Positions 1-5,941 of a stretch of DNA of 6,951 bases are shown here, one piece after another. A model generated the notes under the pieces. That model saw only the letters and a list, made by a program, of their open reading frames with translations, did no database searches and was not told where the DNA came from. A program made the translations under genes and the position numbers. Source of the stretch: Bacillota bacterium (lineage in GTDB: Bacteria > Bacillota > Sulfobacillia > JAJZYS01 > JAJYTV01); NCBI GenBank assembly GCA_021792885.1, contig JAJYTV010000093.1:1-6951 (forward strand), written 5' to 3'. Every line of letters starts with the position of its first letter. Within the stretch, counting starts at the first letter, position 1.

Positions 1-1
1 G

Positions 2-655
2 GATGTCCCTGCCACCGGTGACCTTGGCGTTCTCGCCGAGAACCGTGGAACAGGAATCACCGCGATGCTCGCGGCGATGCGCCGCGCGGCGATGACACCT
101 CCACGCTTCGACGACAGGCGCACCGCATTTCGCATTACATTCTCCAACACCACACTATTGGATACCGACGCCCTGGACTGGTTATCGCGACTGAAGGACG
201 AGGCACTATCTGACAATCAGCGCCTCGCGTTGGCATTCGCCAGGAAGAACTCCACCATCACGAGCGCAGAGTACCGCCGATTGACTCTCGTAGACTCGCG
301 AGAAGCCACGCGAGACTTGGCGGACCTGGTCGGCAGAGGCCTCCTCGTCCAACAAGGTGCACGACGGTGGGCGTTCTACGCGCTGGCCGCGAAGCTCGCG
401 GATCACAGGCGCCTTGGGGCAAAGCCTCTGCCTCGGCGGGCTGATCGGCGCGACCAGATCCTCTCGCTGCTCAAGGCGAGGGGGCCTCTCGCAGCCAAGG
501 AGATCGCGGCAATGACAGGCTTGACGATTCACAATGTTCGACGCTGGCTTGGCGTTCTGCGAAACGAAGGGCAGGTGCACCTGACGACGTCGGCGGCAAA
601 GAGTCCAACAACGAAGTACTTCGTATTCGAGGAGTCTCCGCGCAACAGTTTATAG
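2..655 (+). CDS. C-terminal part of AlbA_2/HATPase_c_4-type ATP-binding transcriptional regulator (5' end outside window)
   Basis: The reading frame is open from base 2, so the ATG at 65 is internal and the N-terminus lies outside the window; 217 residues are visible. Residues 13-19 read ENRGTGI, which matches the end of the GHKL-like ATPase domain (HATPase_c_4) of proteins that begin with an AlbA_2 (Schlafen-like) domain and were formerly called RecG-like regulators. Two winged-helix segments follow. The first, about residues 69-127, has the pattern LSDNQR...SREATRDLADLVGRGLL and an aromatic wing. The second, about 149-195, has AAKEIAAMTGLTIHNVRRWL as its helix-turn-helix. Family members are thought to act as DNA-binding regulators; target and ligand are unknown here. 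Third-position G/C bias is clearly weaker than in the rest of the window, which suggests separate acquisition. The stop is TAG at 653-655. Family assignment is fairly secure; function is not. Confidence 0.8.
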   Translation, partial: DVPATGDLGVLAENRGTGITAMLAAMRRAAMTPPRFDDRRTAFRITFSNTTLLDTDALDWLSRLKDEALSDNQRLALAFARKNSTITSAEYRRLTLVDSREATRDLADLVGRGLLVQQGARRWAFYALAAKLADHRRLGAKPLPRRADRRDQILSLLKARGPLAAKEIAAMTGLTIHNVRRWLGVLRNEGQVHLTTSAAKSPTTKYFVFEESPRNSL

Positions 656-669
656 GACCTTGACCCACC

Positions 670-1293
670 ATGGCGGCGATGGATGGGAAGCCCATGCCGG
701 CTCCGTCCGCCGCCAGCCAGCACCTGCGCAAGCTCATGGAGGCTGGGCTTCTCACGAGCGAGTGGAAGGGCCGGCAGCGCTGGTATCGCCTGGCCTCCGC
801 CGAAGTCGCGGAAGCCGTGGAAGCTTTGTCCCGGATCGCACCGTTGGCGCCGGTGCGCTCGATGCGCGAAGCGACTACCGCTGCAAAGCTCCGCTACGCC
901 CGGTCCTGCTACGACCACCTCGCCGGACGCATCGGCGTCGCGCTGACAGCGCTTCTGCAGGAGCATGGCTTCCTCATCGACGACCAGGGGTGGCGGGTCT
1001 CTCCAGAGGGGATCGCTTGGTTCAAGGCGGGCGGCATCGACGTCGAGACCCTTCGGCGCGGCCGTCGGCCGCTGCTTCTGCCGTGCCTCGACTGGAGCGA
1101 ACGCATCCCGCACCTCGCGGGCGCCTTGGGCCAGGCGCTGCTCGAGCGCCTGCTGGCGTGCGGGTGGGTGCGTGAAGGTCCTGTCCGGCGGGCAGTCGTC
1201 CTCCATGCGGACGCCGCGGTGCCTCCCGCTTGGCGGCCGCTCCTCGAGGAGGCCCTCACCCGCGCGAACGCACCGGATCCCGCGGCCGATTGA
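670..1293 (+). CDS. ArsR-family winged-helix regulator, DNA-binding domain truncated (probable pseudogene)
   Basis: The C-terminal two thirds are typical of an ArsR-type regulator: recognition helix PSAASQHLRKLMEAGLL (residues 12-28), beta-wing around GRQRWYRL (34-41), then the effector-half motifs CYDHLAG (80-86) and CLDWSERIPHLAG (139-151). Family members normally have about 30-40 more residues in front, forming helices 1-3. Here only MAAMDGKPMPA precedes the recognition helix, and an in-frame TGA at 661 closes the frame upstream. MDGKPMPA resembles the usual MDGR-x-LPAGELA segment joined directly to PSAASQ. About ten residues, including the first helix of the helix-turn-helix, therefore also appear to be deleted internally. 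Shine-Dalgarno support is weak (AGGA at 654-657, 12 bases away). C80, H83, C139 and H148 could be effector ligands, but this is inference. DNA binding is unlikely as it stands. The gene lies 14 bases after the preceding stop, so a rearrangement junction near 656-675 is plausible. Confidence 0.75.
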   Translation: MAAMDGKPMPAPSAASQHLRKLMEAGLLTSEWKGRQRWYRLASAEVAEAVEALSRIAPLAPVRSMREATTAAKLRYARSCYDHLAGRIGVALTALLQEHGFLIDDQGWRVSPEGIAWFKAGGIDVETLRRGRRPLLLPCLDWSERIPHLAGALGQALLERLLACGWVREGPVRRAVVLHADAAVPPAWRPLLEEALTRANAPDPAAD

Positions 1294-1322
1294 CCTTCTC
1301 CCACGCATCTTCGGAGTCGGTG

Positions 1323-1442
1323 TCAGAAGACGCCCCCGAGGAGGAGCGGCACCAGGACGCCGAGGCCGTCCACGATGTCGAGCAGAATGGCGGCTCCCCA
1401 GAGGTTCTGCGTGCGGTCGTAGAAGTGGCCGACGACCAGCCC
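1323..1442 (-). pseudogene. C-terminal fragment of an unidentified membrane protein
   Basis: On the minus strand the frame ending in TGA at 1325-1323 encodes 39 residues beginning GLVVGHFYDRTQNLWG and continuing into a hydrophobic stretch that ends LVPLLLGGVF. Almost every codon ends in G or C, the composition is sensible for a protein, and the tail looks like one transmembrane helix at the end of an integral membrane protein. Upstream of about 1443 the same frame turns into arginine/serine-rich nonsense with no credible start, so coding character stops abruptly. One alternative is a frameshift: the neighbouring minus frame reads LPAAEIPR just before the break. The fragment converges on the truncated ArsR gene; ArsR regulators often sit beside the gene they control. 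I do not recognise the family. Confidence 0.4.
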
Positions 1443-1447
1443 ATCTC

Positions 1448-1567
1448 GGGATCTCTGCCGCCGGCAGGGTGCTCGTGGCCTTGGGCGACTCCGCGATCTT
1501 CGTCACCCTGATCCGCCTGCAGATGGACTGGTTCCGCCGCGACGATCCGATCGTGCAGGCCGGATGC
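1448..1567 (+). other. Short coding-like stretch, possible gene remnant
   Basis: Plus-strand translation in this frame includes RVLVALGDSAIFVTLIRLQ and MDWFRRDDPIVQAG (GTG at 1469), with G or C in nearly all third positions and a plausible hydrophobic-then-basic protein pattern. There is no clear start, ribosome binding site or end: after about 1567 the frame runs into the antisense side of the next gene. It may be a scrap of a gene from an earlier arrangement, or a chance open frame in GC-rich DNA. Two minus-strand frames are also open here, so even the strand is uncertain. Together with the fragment at 1323-1442 this accounts for most of the gene-less 1294-1571 gap; nothing else is seen there. 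Confidence 0.2.
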
Positions 1568-1571
1568 CCTC

Positions 1572-2924
1572 CTATAACGCCGACTCGGCGCCCGCCGCCA
1601 GCGGGTAGCAGTACTGGAGGGTCGGGAACGCGCTCCGCAACGCGATCACGTCCTTGCGCACCGCCTCCGGTGCGCGGCGGCCGAGGACGACGTCGGCGAT
1701 CAGGCCGGCGATGTCCTCCATCTCGGGCTCCTTCATCCCCCAGCGCGTCGCCTCCGTCGTACCGATGCGAAGCCCGCCGGGACGGTCCCAGCCGGAGGGG
1801 GTGTCGGTCGGCAGGAGGTTCTTGTTCACGATGATGTTCGCGCTCTCAAGGAGCCGCGCGACCGCGAGCCCGCCGCCCTGCACCCGCACGTCCGCGATCA
1901 CCTGGTGCGTCCTCGTGAAGCCCTTGTGCGCGGCGAGCATGGTGATTCCGCGCGCCTGCAGGGCCGCCCCGAGCGTCTGGGCGTTGCGCACGATCTGTGC
2001 CATGTACTCCTCCCCGAAGGCGAGGAACTCGGCGGCCGCCGCCGCCAGCGCCGCCACCCGGTTGACCTGGTGCGTCGCGGCCAGCGTCGGGAAGATCGCC
2101 GTCGTCAAGGGCTCGGTGAGCGCGGGATCGTTCCAGACGATCACCCCGCTCTGCGGGCCGCTGAACGTCTTGCCGGCGGAGCCCGTCATCACCGACGCGC
2201 CCTCGGCGAGCGGGTCCTGGAACTGGCCGCCCGCGATCAGGCCGAGCTGGTGCGCGCCGTCGAAGAAGACGCGGCCGCCCCACGGCCGCACGATCTCAGC
2301 GATCTCGCGCACGGGGAAGGGGAAGAGGGTCATCGAGGCGCCCAGCGCGACGAGCTTCGGCTGCAGGCGCCGCGCGGCCTCGGCGAACCTCTCGAGGTCG
2401 ACGGTCAGCTCCTTCTCGTCCATCGGCACGTCCTCGATCCGCAGCCCCCGCACCCCGGCGGGGCCGTCCGGACGGTTGCTCGAGTGCCCGCCCATCGGCT
2501 GGGTGAGGCTCATCACCGTGTCGCCCGGCTTGGTCAGCGCGCTGTAGACCGTGAGGTTCCCGATCATGCTGGCGACCAGCCGGTGGTCCGCGTAGTCCGC
2601 ATGGAAGACTTCCTTGAGCAGTTCGACGCAGAGCGACTCGATCTCGTCGATGTGGCGCGTGCCCGCAAACCACCGCTGCTCCGGGCCGATGTGACCCTCC
2701 GCCGCCCTCTGCCCCACCTCGGCCGAGAGGAGCGAGCGCACCGTCGGGCTCATCGGCGCCTCGGGCGCCAAAAGGTTCAGGCACTCCGCCCCGCGCCAGG
2801 TGGCGTTGCGCACGACGGCGCCCACCACCTCGTCGAGCATCTGGCGCGGCGATGCGGCGCCCTCGATGCGCTCTCTCGCCCAGCGCAGGCGGGTCACATC
2901 GTGTACCTCGGTCCTCGTGGCCAT
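1572..2924 (-). CDS. Divergent serine hydroxymethyltransferase-family PLP enzyme
   Basis: The 450-residue product aligns by eye along its length with SHMT (fold-type I PLP enzymes; SHMT converts serine plus tetrahydrofolate to glycine plus methylene-THF in the cytosol). Preserved landmarks are AEG at 75-77 (E. coli E57), GGH at 145-147 (H126), FDGAH at 221-225 (D200, H203), the presumed Schiff-base lysine K252 in SAGKTFSGPQSG, and R394 in TEATRWGMKE (R363, substrate carboxylate). Changed landmarks are the THK histidine (now G251), IASENY (now LLAPEAP), KYAEG (now RAAEG), RYYGG (now RWFAG) and the phosphate loop SGSQAN (now ASMIGN). This argues for a paralogue with altered chemistry, such as another beta-hydroxyamino-acid aldolase or hydroxymethyltransferase, so I do not call it glyA. 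The start is ATG at 2924-2922, with AAGGAG 10 bases upstream. A longer frame to 3089 is rejected. It lies 5 bases after the GntR stop, so the regulator probably controls it. Confidence 0.88.
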   Translation of the reverse strand: MATRTEVHDVTRLRWARERIEGAASPRQMLDEVVGAVVRNATWRGAECLNLLAPEAPMSPTVRSLLSAEVGQRAAEGHIGPEQRWFAGTRHIDEIESLCVELLKEVFHADYADHRLVASMIGNLTVYSALTKPGDTVMSLTQPMGGHSSNRPDGPAGVRGLRIEDVPMDEKELTVDLERFAEAARRLQPKLVALGASMTLFPFPVREIAEIVRPWGGRVFFDGAHQLGLIAGGQFQDPLAEGASVMTGSAGKTFSGPQSGVIVWNDPALTEPLTTAIFPTLAATHQVNRVAALAAAAAEFLAFGEEYMAQIVRNAQTLGAALQARGITMLAAHKGFTRTHQVIADVRVQGGGLAVARLLESANIIVNKNLLPTDTPSGWDRPGGLRIGTTEATRWGMKEPEMEDIAGLIADVVLGRRAPEAVRKDVIALRSAFPTLQYCYPLAAGAESAL

Positions 2925-2929
2925 GGAAG

Positions 2930-3586
2930 TCACACTCCTTGCAGGGATCGTGCGATCAAGCTGCCGAGGCTGCGCCAGTTCTCTTCCACCATCCGGGCCG
3001 CGCCCTCGGCGCCGCCCTCCATCGCCTCGATGATCGCCTTGTGCTGCGACACCGACGCGCGGCCCTGCAGCGAGCTGAACTGCAGCCACTCGAGGCGGCG
3101 CACCTTGGGCATCAGCCCGTCGAGCGCCAGCCTAAGCTCCTCGTTCTGCGCCCGCTCCAGGAAGACGCCGTGGAACGCGTCGTCCGCCGCGATCGCGGCC
3201 TCGGGATCACCCGCCTCGAGCGCATCCAAGAGCGCCGCGTTGGCGCGGCGCAGCGCCAGGGTGTCGGACGGCTGCCACTGCGCAAAGGCACTGCTCACGG
3301 CGAGCGCATGCAGCGCCGCGACGACCGGGAAGGCCTCCTGTGCGGTGCGCGCCTCGATCAGGGCGACGACGGTTTGGGAGCGCGGCGCGGTGCGCACCAA
3401 TCCCTCATCCTCGAGACGCTGCAGCGCCTCGCGCACCGGTGTGCGGCTGAGGCCCATCTGCAGCGCGAGCTCCTGGTCACGAAGCCGCGTTCCTGGCGGC
3501 AGTTCGCCGCGGACGATGGCCTGCTGGAGGATGCGGTAGGCGCGTTCGCGGAGCGAGACCTGGTCGACACGTGGCAAGTGCATCAT
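2930..3586 (-). CDS. GntR-family transcriptional regulator, FCD (FadR) subfamily
   Basis: The product has 218 residues from ATG at 3586; a second ATG follows immediately at 3583. The N-terminal winged helix (about 10-75) has the GntR pattern: LRERAYRILQQAIVRGELPPG, then LALQMGLSRTPVREALQRLEDEGLV. The C-terminal all-helical FCD domain (about 85-215) normally binds a small carboxylate, often through a metal held by Asp and three His. D135 and H139 (DDAFH) and H182 (QHKAIIEAM) fit the first three positions. The usual last His is missing, with E201, E202 or N203 in that region. It is the first gene of a two-gene unit and ends 5 bases before the SHMT-like gene, so it is probably an autoregulated local repressor responding to that enzyme's substrate or product. 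No Shine-Dalgarno is visible. The frame extends to 3679 but that extension overlaps the promoter and has no family resemblance. Confidence 0.9.
   Translation of the reverse strand: MMHLPRVDQVSLRERAYRILQQAIVRGELPPGTRLRDQELALQMGLSRTPVREALQRLEDEGLVRTAPRSQTVVALIEARTAQEAFPVVAALHALAVSSAFAQWQPSDTLALRRANAALLDALEAGDPEAAIAADDAFHGVFLERAQNEELRLALDGLMPKVRRLEWLQFSSLQGRASVSQHKAIIEAMEGGAEGAARMVEENWRSLGSLIARSLQGV
2935..2940 (-). promoter_or_regulatory. Shine-Dalgarno for the SHMT-like gene, inside the GntR 3' end
   Basis: Minus-strand AAGGAG lies 10 bases before the ATG at 2924-2922, within the last codons of the upstream GntR gene. It decides the start of the SHMT-like protein against the longer open frame and implies co-transcription with coupled translation. 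Confidence 0.75.
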
Positions 3587-3593
3587 GGAATGT

Positions 3594-3622
3594 AATATAT
3601 CAATATGCACTGCACGTTGCAA
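3594..3622 (-). promoter_or_regulatory. Sigma-70-like promoter of the GntR/SHMT-like unit
   Basis: On the minus strand, TTGCAA (3622-3617) is separated by exactly 17 bases from TATATT (3599-3594), against consensus TTGACA and TATAAT. The -10 region is a conspicuous A/T island in very GC-rich DNA. The predicted transcription start, about 7 bases after the -10, falls at or within a base or two of the ATG at 3586. This agrees with the absence of a ribosome binding site and suggests a leaderless message. Confidence 0.6.
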
Positions 3623-3623
3623 C
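3606..3623. promoter_or_regulatory. Candidate operator: tandem TGCAC plus GTTGCAAC palindrome
   Basis: The plus strand carries TGCAC twice in tandem (3606-3610 and 3611-3615), followed directly by the perfect 8-bp palindrome GTTGCAAC (3616-3623), which contains the -35 hexamer. Its position over the -35 and spacer would suit repression by the adjacent GntR regulator. The match to a known GntR operator is not established; this is inference from symmetry and position. Confidence 0.35.
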
Positions 3624-3689
3624 CAGGAGATGCGGCAAGAGACGTGAAGACCTGCCCAGAGCCGGGGAGACACATGCACGAGATCACGC

Positions 3690-3715
3690 GCGGGCCGGGC
3701 ACTTGCCCGGCCCGC
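3690..3715 (-). terminator. GC-rich hairpin after the kinase/regulator unit
   Basis: There is a perfect inverted repeat, GCGGGCCGGGC (3690-3700) and GCCCGGCCCGC (3705-3715), with the 4-base loop ACTT: an 11-bp, all-GC stem starting 21 bases after the response-regulator stop. No T-tract follows on either strand, so it is not a textbook intrinsic terminator. It could still end or stabilise the upstream transcript and insulate the GntR promoter. Confidence 0.5.
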
Positions 3716-3736
3716 CGCTCGTCCAATCCTCTTTGG

Positions 3737-4399
3737 CTAGGCGGGCCCCTCGTCCTGCGCGATCGAGACGAGCCCCGCGCGTGCGGCGAGCACCAGCGCG
3801 TGGGCCCTGCCCTGGGCGCCGAGCTTGCCATAGATGCGCCCGACGTGCACCTTCACCGTCTTCTCGGCGATCGAAAGCCGGTCCGCGATCTCCCGGTTGC
3901 CGAGGCCCTGCGAGATGAGTCCCAGCACCTCCATCTCGCGCCCCGTCAGCACTTCTCCCGTCGGCAGGCGCCGAGCCGCAGGGCGCGTCGCCGCCGCGAG
4001 GGCGCCCTGGTCGAGGACCGAAAGCCCGCTCGCCACCTGGCGCACCGCCCGCAGGAGGTCCTCCGGGTCGACCGTCTTCAGGAGGTAGCCGCAGGCGCCC
4101 GCCACCACCGCCTCCTGGATCCGCTCCGGCTCGCCGAACGAGGTCAGGACGAGGATGCGCGCGCCGGGGCAGGCCGCCCGCAGCGCGGTGACGGCCTGGG
4201 CGCCGCGCGCCCCGGGCAGCACGAGGTCCAGGAGCACGACATCCGGCTGGAGGCGGCGCGCCTCTTCCACCGCACCCTGTACGTCCGATGCCTCCCCGAC
4301 GAGCGAGAGGTCCTGCGCCAGCGCGAGGAAGGCGCCGAGGCCCTGGCGCACCATCGGATGGTCGTCGACGATCAGCACGCGCACAGGATCTTCTCTCAT
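3737..4399 (-). CDS. NarL/FixJ-type two-component response regulator (LuxR-type HTH)
   Basis: The product has 220 residues. The receiver domain (about 6-122) shows the acidic pair D12/D13 in VDDHP, phosphoacceptor D58 in LLDLVLPG, T86 in ILVLTSFG and K108 in GYLLKTVDPEDLL, so the phosphorylation site is intact. A linker leads to a GerE/LuxR helix-turn-helix (about 148-212) with LTGREMEVLGLISQGLGN, then IADRLSIAEKTVKVHVGRIY and GKLGAQGRAHAL. It should be phosphorylated by the adjacent kinase and then bind DNA as a dimer. Its ATG overlaps the kinase TGA by 4 bases (ATGA), with GAGGAGGG 6 bases upstream inside the kinase gene, so the pair is co-translated. It resembles DegU/YhcZ/NarL-type regulators; the regulon cannot be inferred. 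It is the last gene of the unit. Confidence 0.95.
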   Translation of the reverse strand: MREDPVRVLIVDDHPMVRQGLGAFLALAQDLSLVGEASDVQGAVEEARRLQPDVVLLDLVLPGARGAQAVTALRAACPGARILVLTSFGEPERIQEAVVAGACGYLLKTVDPEDLLRAVRQVASGLSVLDQGALAAATRPAARRLPTGEVLTGREMEVLGLISQGLGNREIADRLSIAEKTVKVHVGRIYGKLGAQGRAHALVLAARAGLVSIAQDEGPA

Positions 4400-5937
4400 C
4401 GCTCGCCCTCCTCGCGCGCTTCTTCGGGAAGGCGCAGGCGTACCGACGTGCCCGCGCCGGGCCGCGAGCGGATGAGAATGTCCGCCCCGACGGCTGCCGC
4501 CCTGGCCCGCATCGATCCGAGGCCGGCGCCGGTGCCCGCCGCTTCCGCGAAGCCCGTGCCGTCGTCGCGCACGCGCAGCACCACCGCTCCCCTCTGCACC
4601 GAGAGGTCGACCTCGACCGTCTTGGCGCCTGCGTGGCGCAGGGCGTTGTGCAGCGCCTCCTGCGCGACGCGCAGGATGGCCTGCGCCGCCGCGGGCGCAA
4701 GGTGCGGCAGGCGGGAGGCGATGCGCGACTCGATCCGCGGTCCCGTGCCGACGGAGAAGGCGCTCACGAGATCCTGGAGGGCGGCGCCGATGTCCGGCGG
4801 CGCCTCGAGAAGCAGTGTGCGGGCGAGCGTGCGCAGCTCGGTCTGCGCGAGGCGCAGCTGCTGCTCGGCCGTCGCGACCTGCTGGGAGGCCGCCTGCGGC
4901 TCCAGCCCGGCGCCGAGGCGGGCCGCGTGCAGGTTGAGGACGGCGGCGAAGAGCCGCTGGCTCACGGCGTCGTGCAGGTCCGCGGCGATGCGCTGGCGCT
5001 CCTTCAGGACGGCGGACTCCCGCAGCTCCTCCTGGCGGCGCGCGGCGGCGAGCGCAGACTGCAGGTGCGCCGCTAAGGCGTCGAACATCGCGCGCTCCGG
5101 CAGATCGAAGCCTCCGGCGGACGGCGTCTCGGCGAGCAGCGTCTCCTCCTCCGAAACGGCCTGCCGCAGCTGCGCCCGGCTCTTCGGGAAGAGCAGCGCC
5201 TCCTTGCTCGCCAGGGCGGCCCTGCGGCGCGGATGCGCCCCGTCCTGGGCCGCGAAGGCGAACACCTGCCCATCCCTGCGGCGCACAGCGGCAAGCCGCG
5301 GGATGCCGAGGCGCGCGGCCCCGAGCGATACCGCGCTGCGCAGGATGCCCGCAGGGTCGCGCGCATCGAGCATCAGCCGCGCCACGTCCGCGAGCGCCTC
5401 GAGCTGGCGCGCGCGGTGCGCCGCGGCAGCATGCGACTCCGCGCGCCCGAGCGCCACGGCGAACTGGCTGCCGACGGCGGAGAGCAGCGCGAGGGACTCC
5501 TGGTCGAAGTGGGCGGTGCCCGGGGCCGCGACGTTCAGGATGCCGAGCATGTGCTCGCCGCGGCGCAGGGGGACGCTCGCGTGCAGCACGAGCCCCTCCT
5601 TGTCGCCCTGCGCGTCGCGCAGGCGCGAGCAGGTGACCATGTTCACCGCCTGGTCGAGCTGGCCCGCATGGAAGCGGCGCTGGCACTCGCACGAATCCTC
5701 CTCGAGCGCCTGCTGTCCGTTCGCCGCGAGTGCCGGCGGAAGCCCGGTGGCCGCGATCTTGACGAAGTCGCTGCGCTCGGGCCGGTAGCGGAACGCCCAG
5801 GCCGTGCGCAGGCCGAGCACGCCCTCGAGCTCCGGCAGGAGGGCGGCGATGGCAGCCTCCGCATCGAGCGTCTCGTTGAGCGCTTCCGCGACGCGGCGCA
5901 GGGCATCCGAGCGGCGCAAGGGCGCCCTCTCGTCCAC
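4396..5937 (-). CDS. Cytosolic GAF-domain sensor histidine kinase (NarL-type, HisKA_3)
   Basis: The product has 513 residues with no transmembrane segment, so it is a soluble sensor. The first GAF domain (about 15-165) ends in LHASVPLRRGEHMLGILNVAAPG and carries C83-x-C85 and C103 in the conserved-looking pattern CECQRRFHAGQLDQAVNMVTC. A weaker second GAF-like region follows (about 176-300). A short helical linker leads to the dimerisation/phosphoacceptor segment ERQRIAADLHDAVSQRLFAA, with H322 as phosphoacceptor. The GHKL ATPase domain (about 410-505) has N-box N431 in QEALHNALRHA, G1 box DDGTGF (458-463) and G2 GLGSMRARA (472-480); all catalytic motifs look intact. It resembles B. subtilis YhcY-type kinases. 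The start is GTG at 5937-5935, with AGGAG 7 bases upstream inside the QueA-like gene, which stops 4 bases away. The signal is unknown; redox, metal or gas sensing through the cysteines is inference. Confidence 0.93.
   Translation of the reverse strand: MDERAPLRRSDALRRVAEALNETLDAEAAIAALLPELEGVLGLRTAWAFRYRPERSDFVKIAATGLPPALAANGQQALEEDSCECQRRFHAGQLDQAVNMVTCSRLRDAQGDKEGLVLHASVPLRRGEHMLGILNVAAPGTAHFDQESLALLSAVGSQFAVALGRAESHAAAAHRARQLEALADVARLMLDARDPAGILRSAVSLGAARLGIPRLAAVRRRDGQVFAFAAQDGAHPRRRAALASKEALLFPKSRAQLRQAVSEEETLLAETPSAGGFDLPERAMFDALAAHLQSALAAARRQEELRESAVLKERQRIAADLHDAVSQRLFAAVLNLHAARLGAGLEPQAASQQVATAEQQLRLAQTELRTLARTLLLEAPPDIGAALQDLVSAFSVGTGPRIESRIASRLPHLAPAAAQAILRVAQEALHNALRHAGAKTVEVDLSVQRGAVVLRVRDDGTGFAEAAGTGAGLGSMRARAAAVGADILIRSRPGAGTSVRLRLPEEAREEGER
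4406..4413 (-). promoter_or_regulatory. Shine-Dalgarno for the response regulator
   Basis: Minus-strand GAGGAGGG ends 6 bases before the ATG at 4399-4397 and lies within the last codons of the kinase gene. It fixes the response-regulator start and supports translational coupling across the ATGA overlap. Confidence 0.7.
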
Positions 5938-5941
5938 GTGA

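Noticed and set aside
529..1506. Minus-strand open frame of 325 codons across the ArsR gene.
   Set aside because: Its translation is Arg/Pro-rich and antisense to a clear ArsR family sequence. Only small parts near its upstream end might be coding, and these are covered by the fragment entries.
1542..1554. ACGATC-C-GATCGT inverted repeat downstream of the SHMT-like gene, considered as a terminator.
   Set aside because: The stem is only 5-6 bp with a loop too small to be convincing, there is no T-run, and it lies in a possibly coding stretch.
2925..3089. Longer N-terminus for the SHMT-like protein.
   Set aside because: The extra 55 residues are low-complexity, overlap the GntR gene, and lack the well-placed AAGGAG that precedes the ATG at 2924.
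3587..3679. GntR start at 3679, giving 249 residues.
   Set aside because: The additional residues resemble no GntR N-terminus and would place the strong promoter-like element inside the coding region.
3737..5692. Extending the response regulator upstream to a 651-codon frame.
   Set aside because: The added part is low-complexity Arg/Ala/Gly sequence overlapping the kinase gene. The ATG at 4399 has a good ribosome site and starts just before the receiver domain.
3605..5788. Very long open frame on the plus strand (727 codons) opposite the kinase and response regulator.
   Set aside because: It is rich in Arg, Ala and Ser with no recognisable domain, and lies antisense to two genes with complete catalytic motifs; it is typical of antisense open frames in GC-rich DNA.
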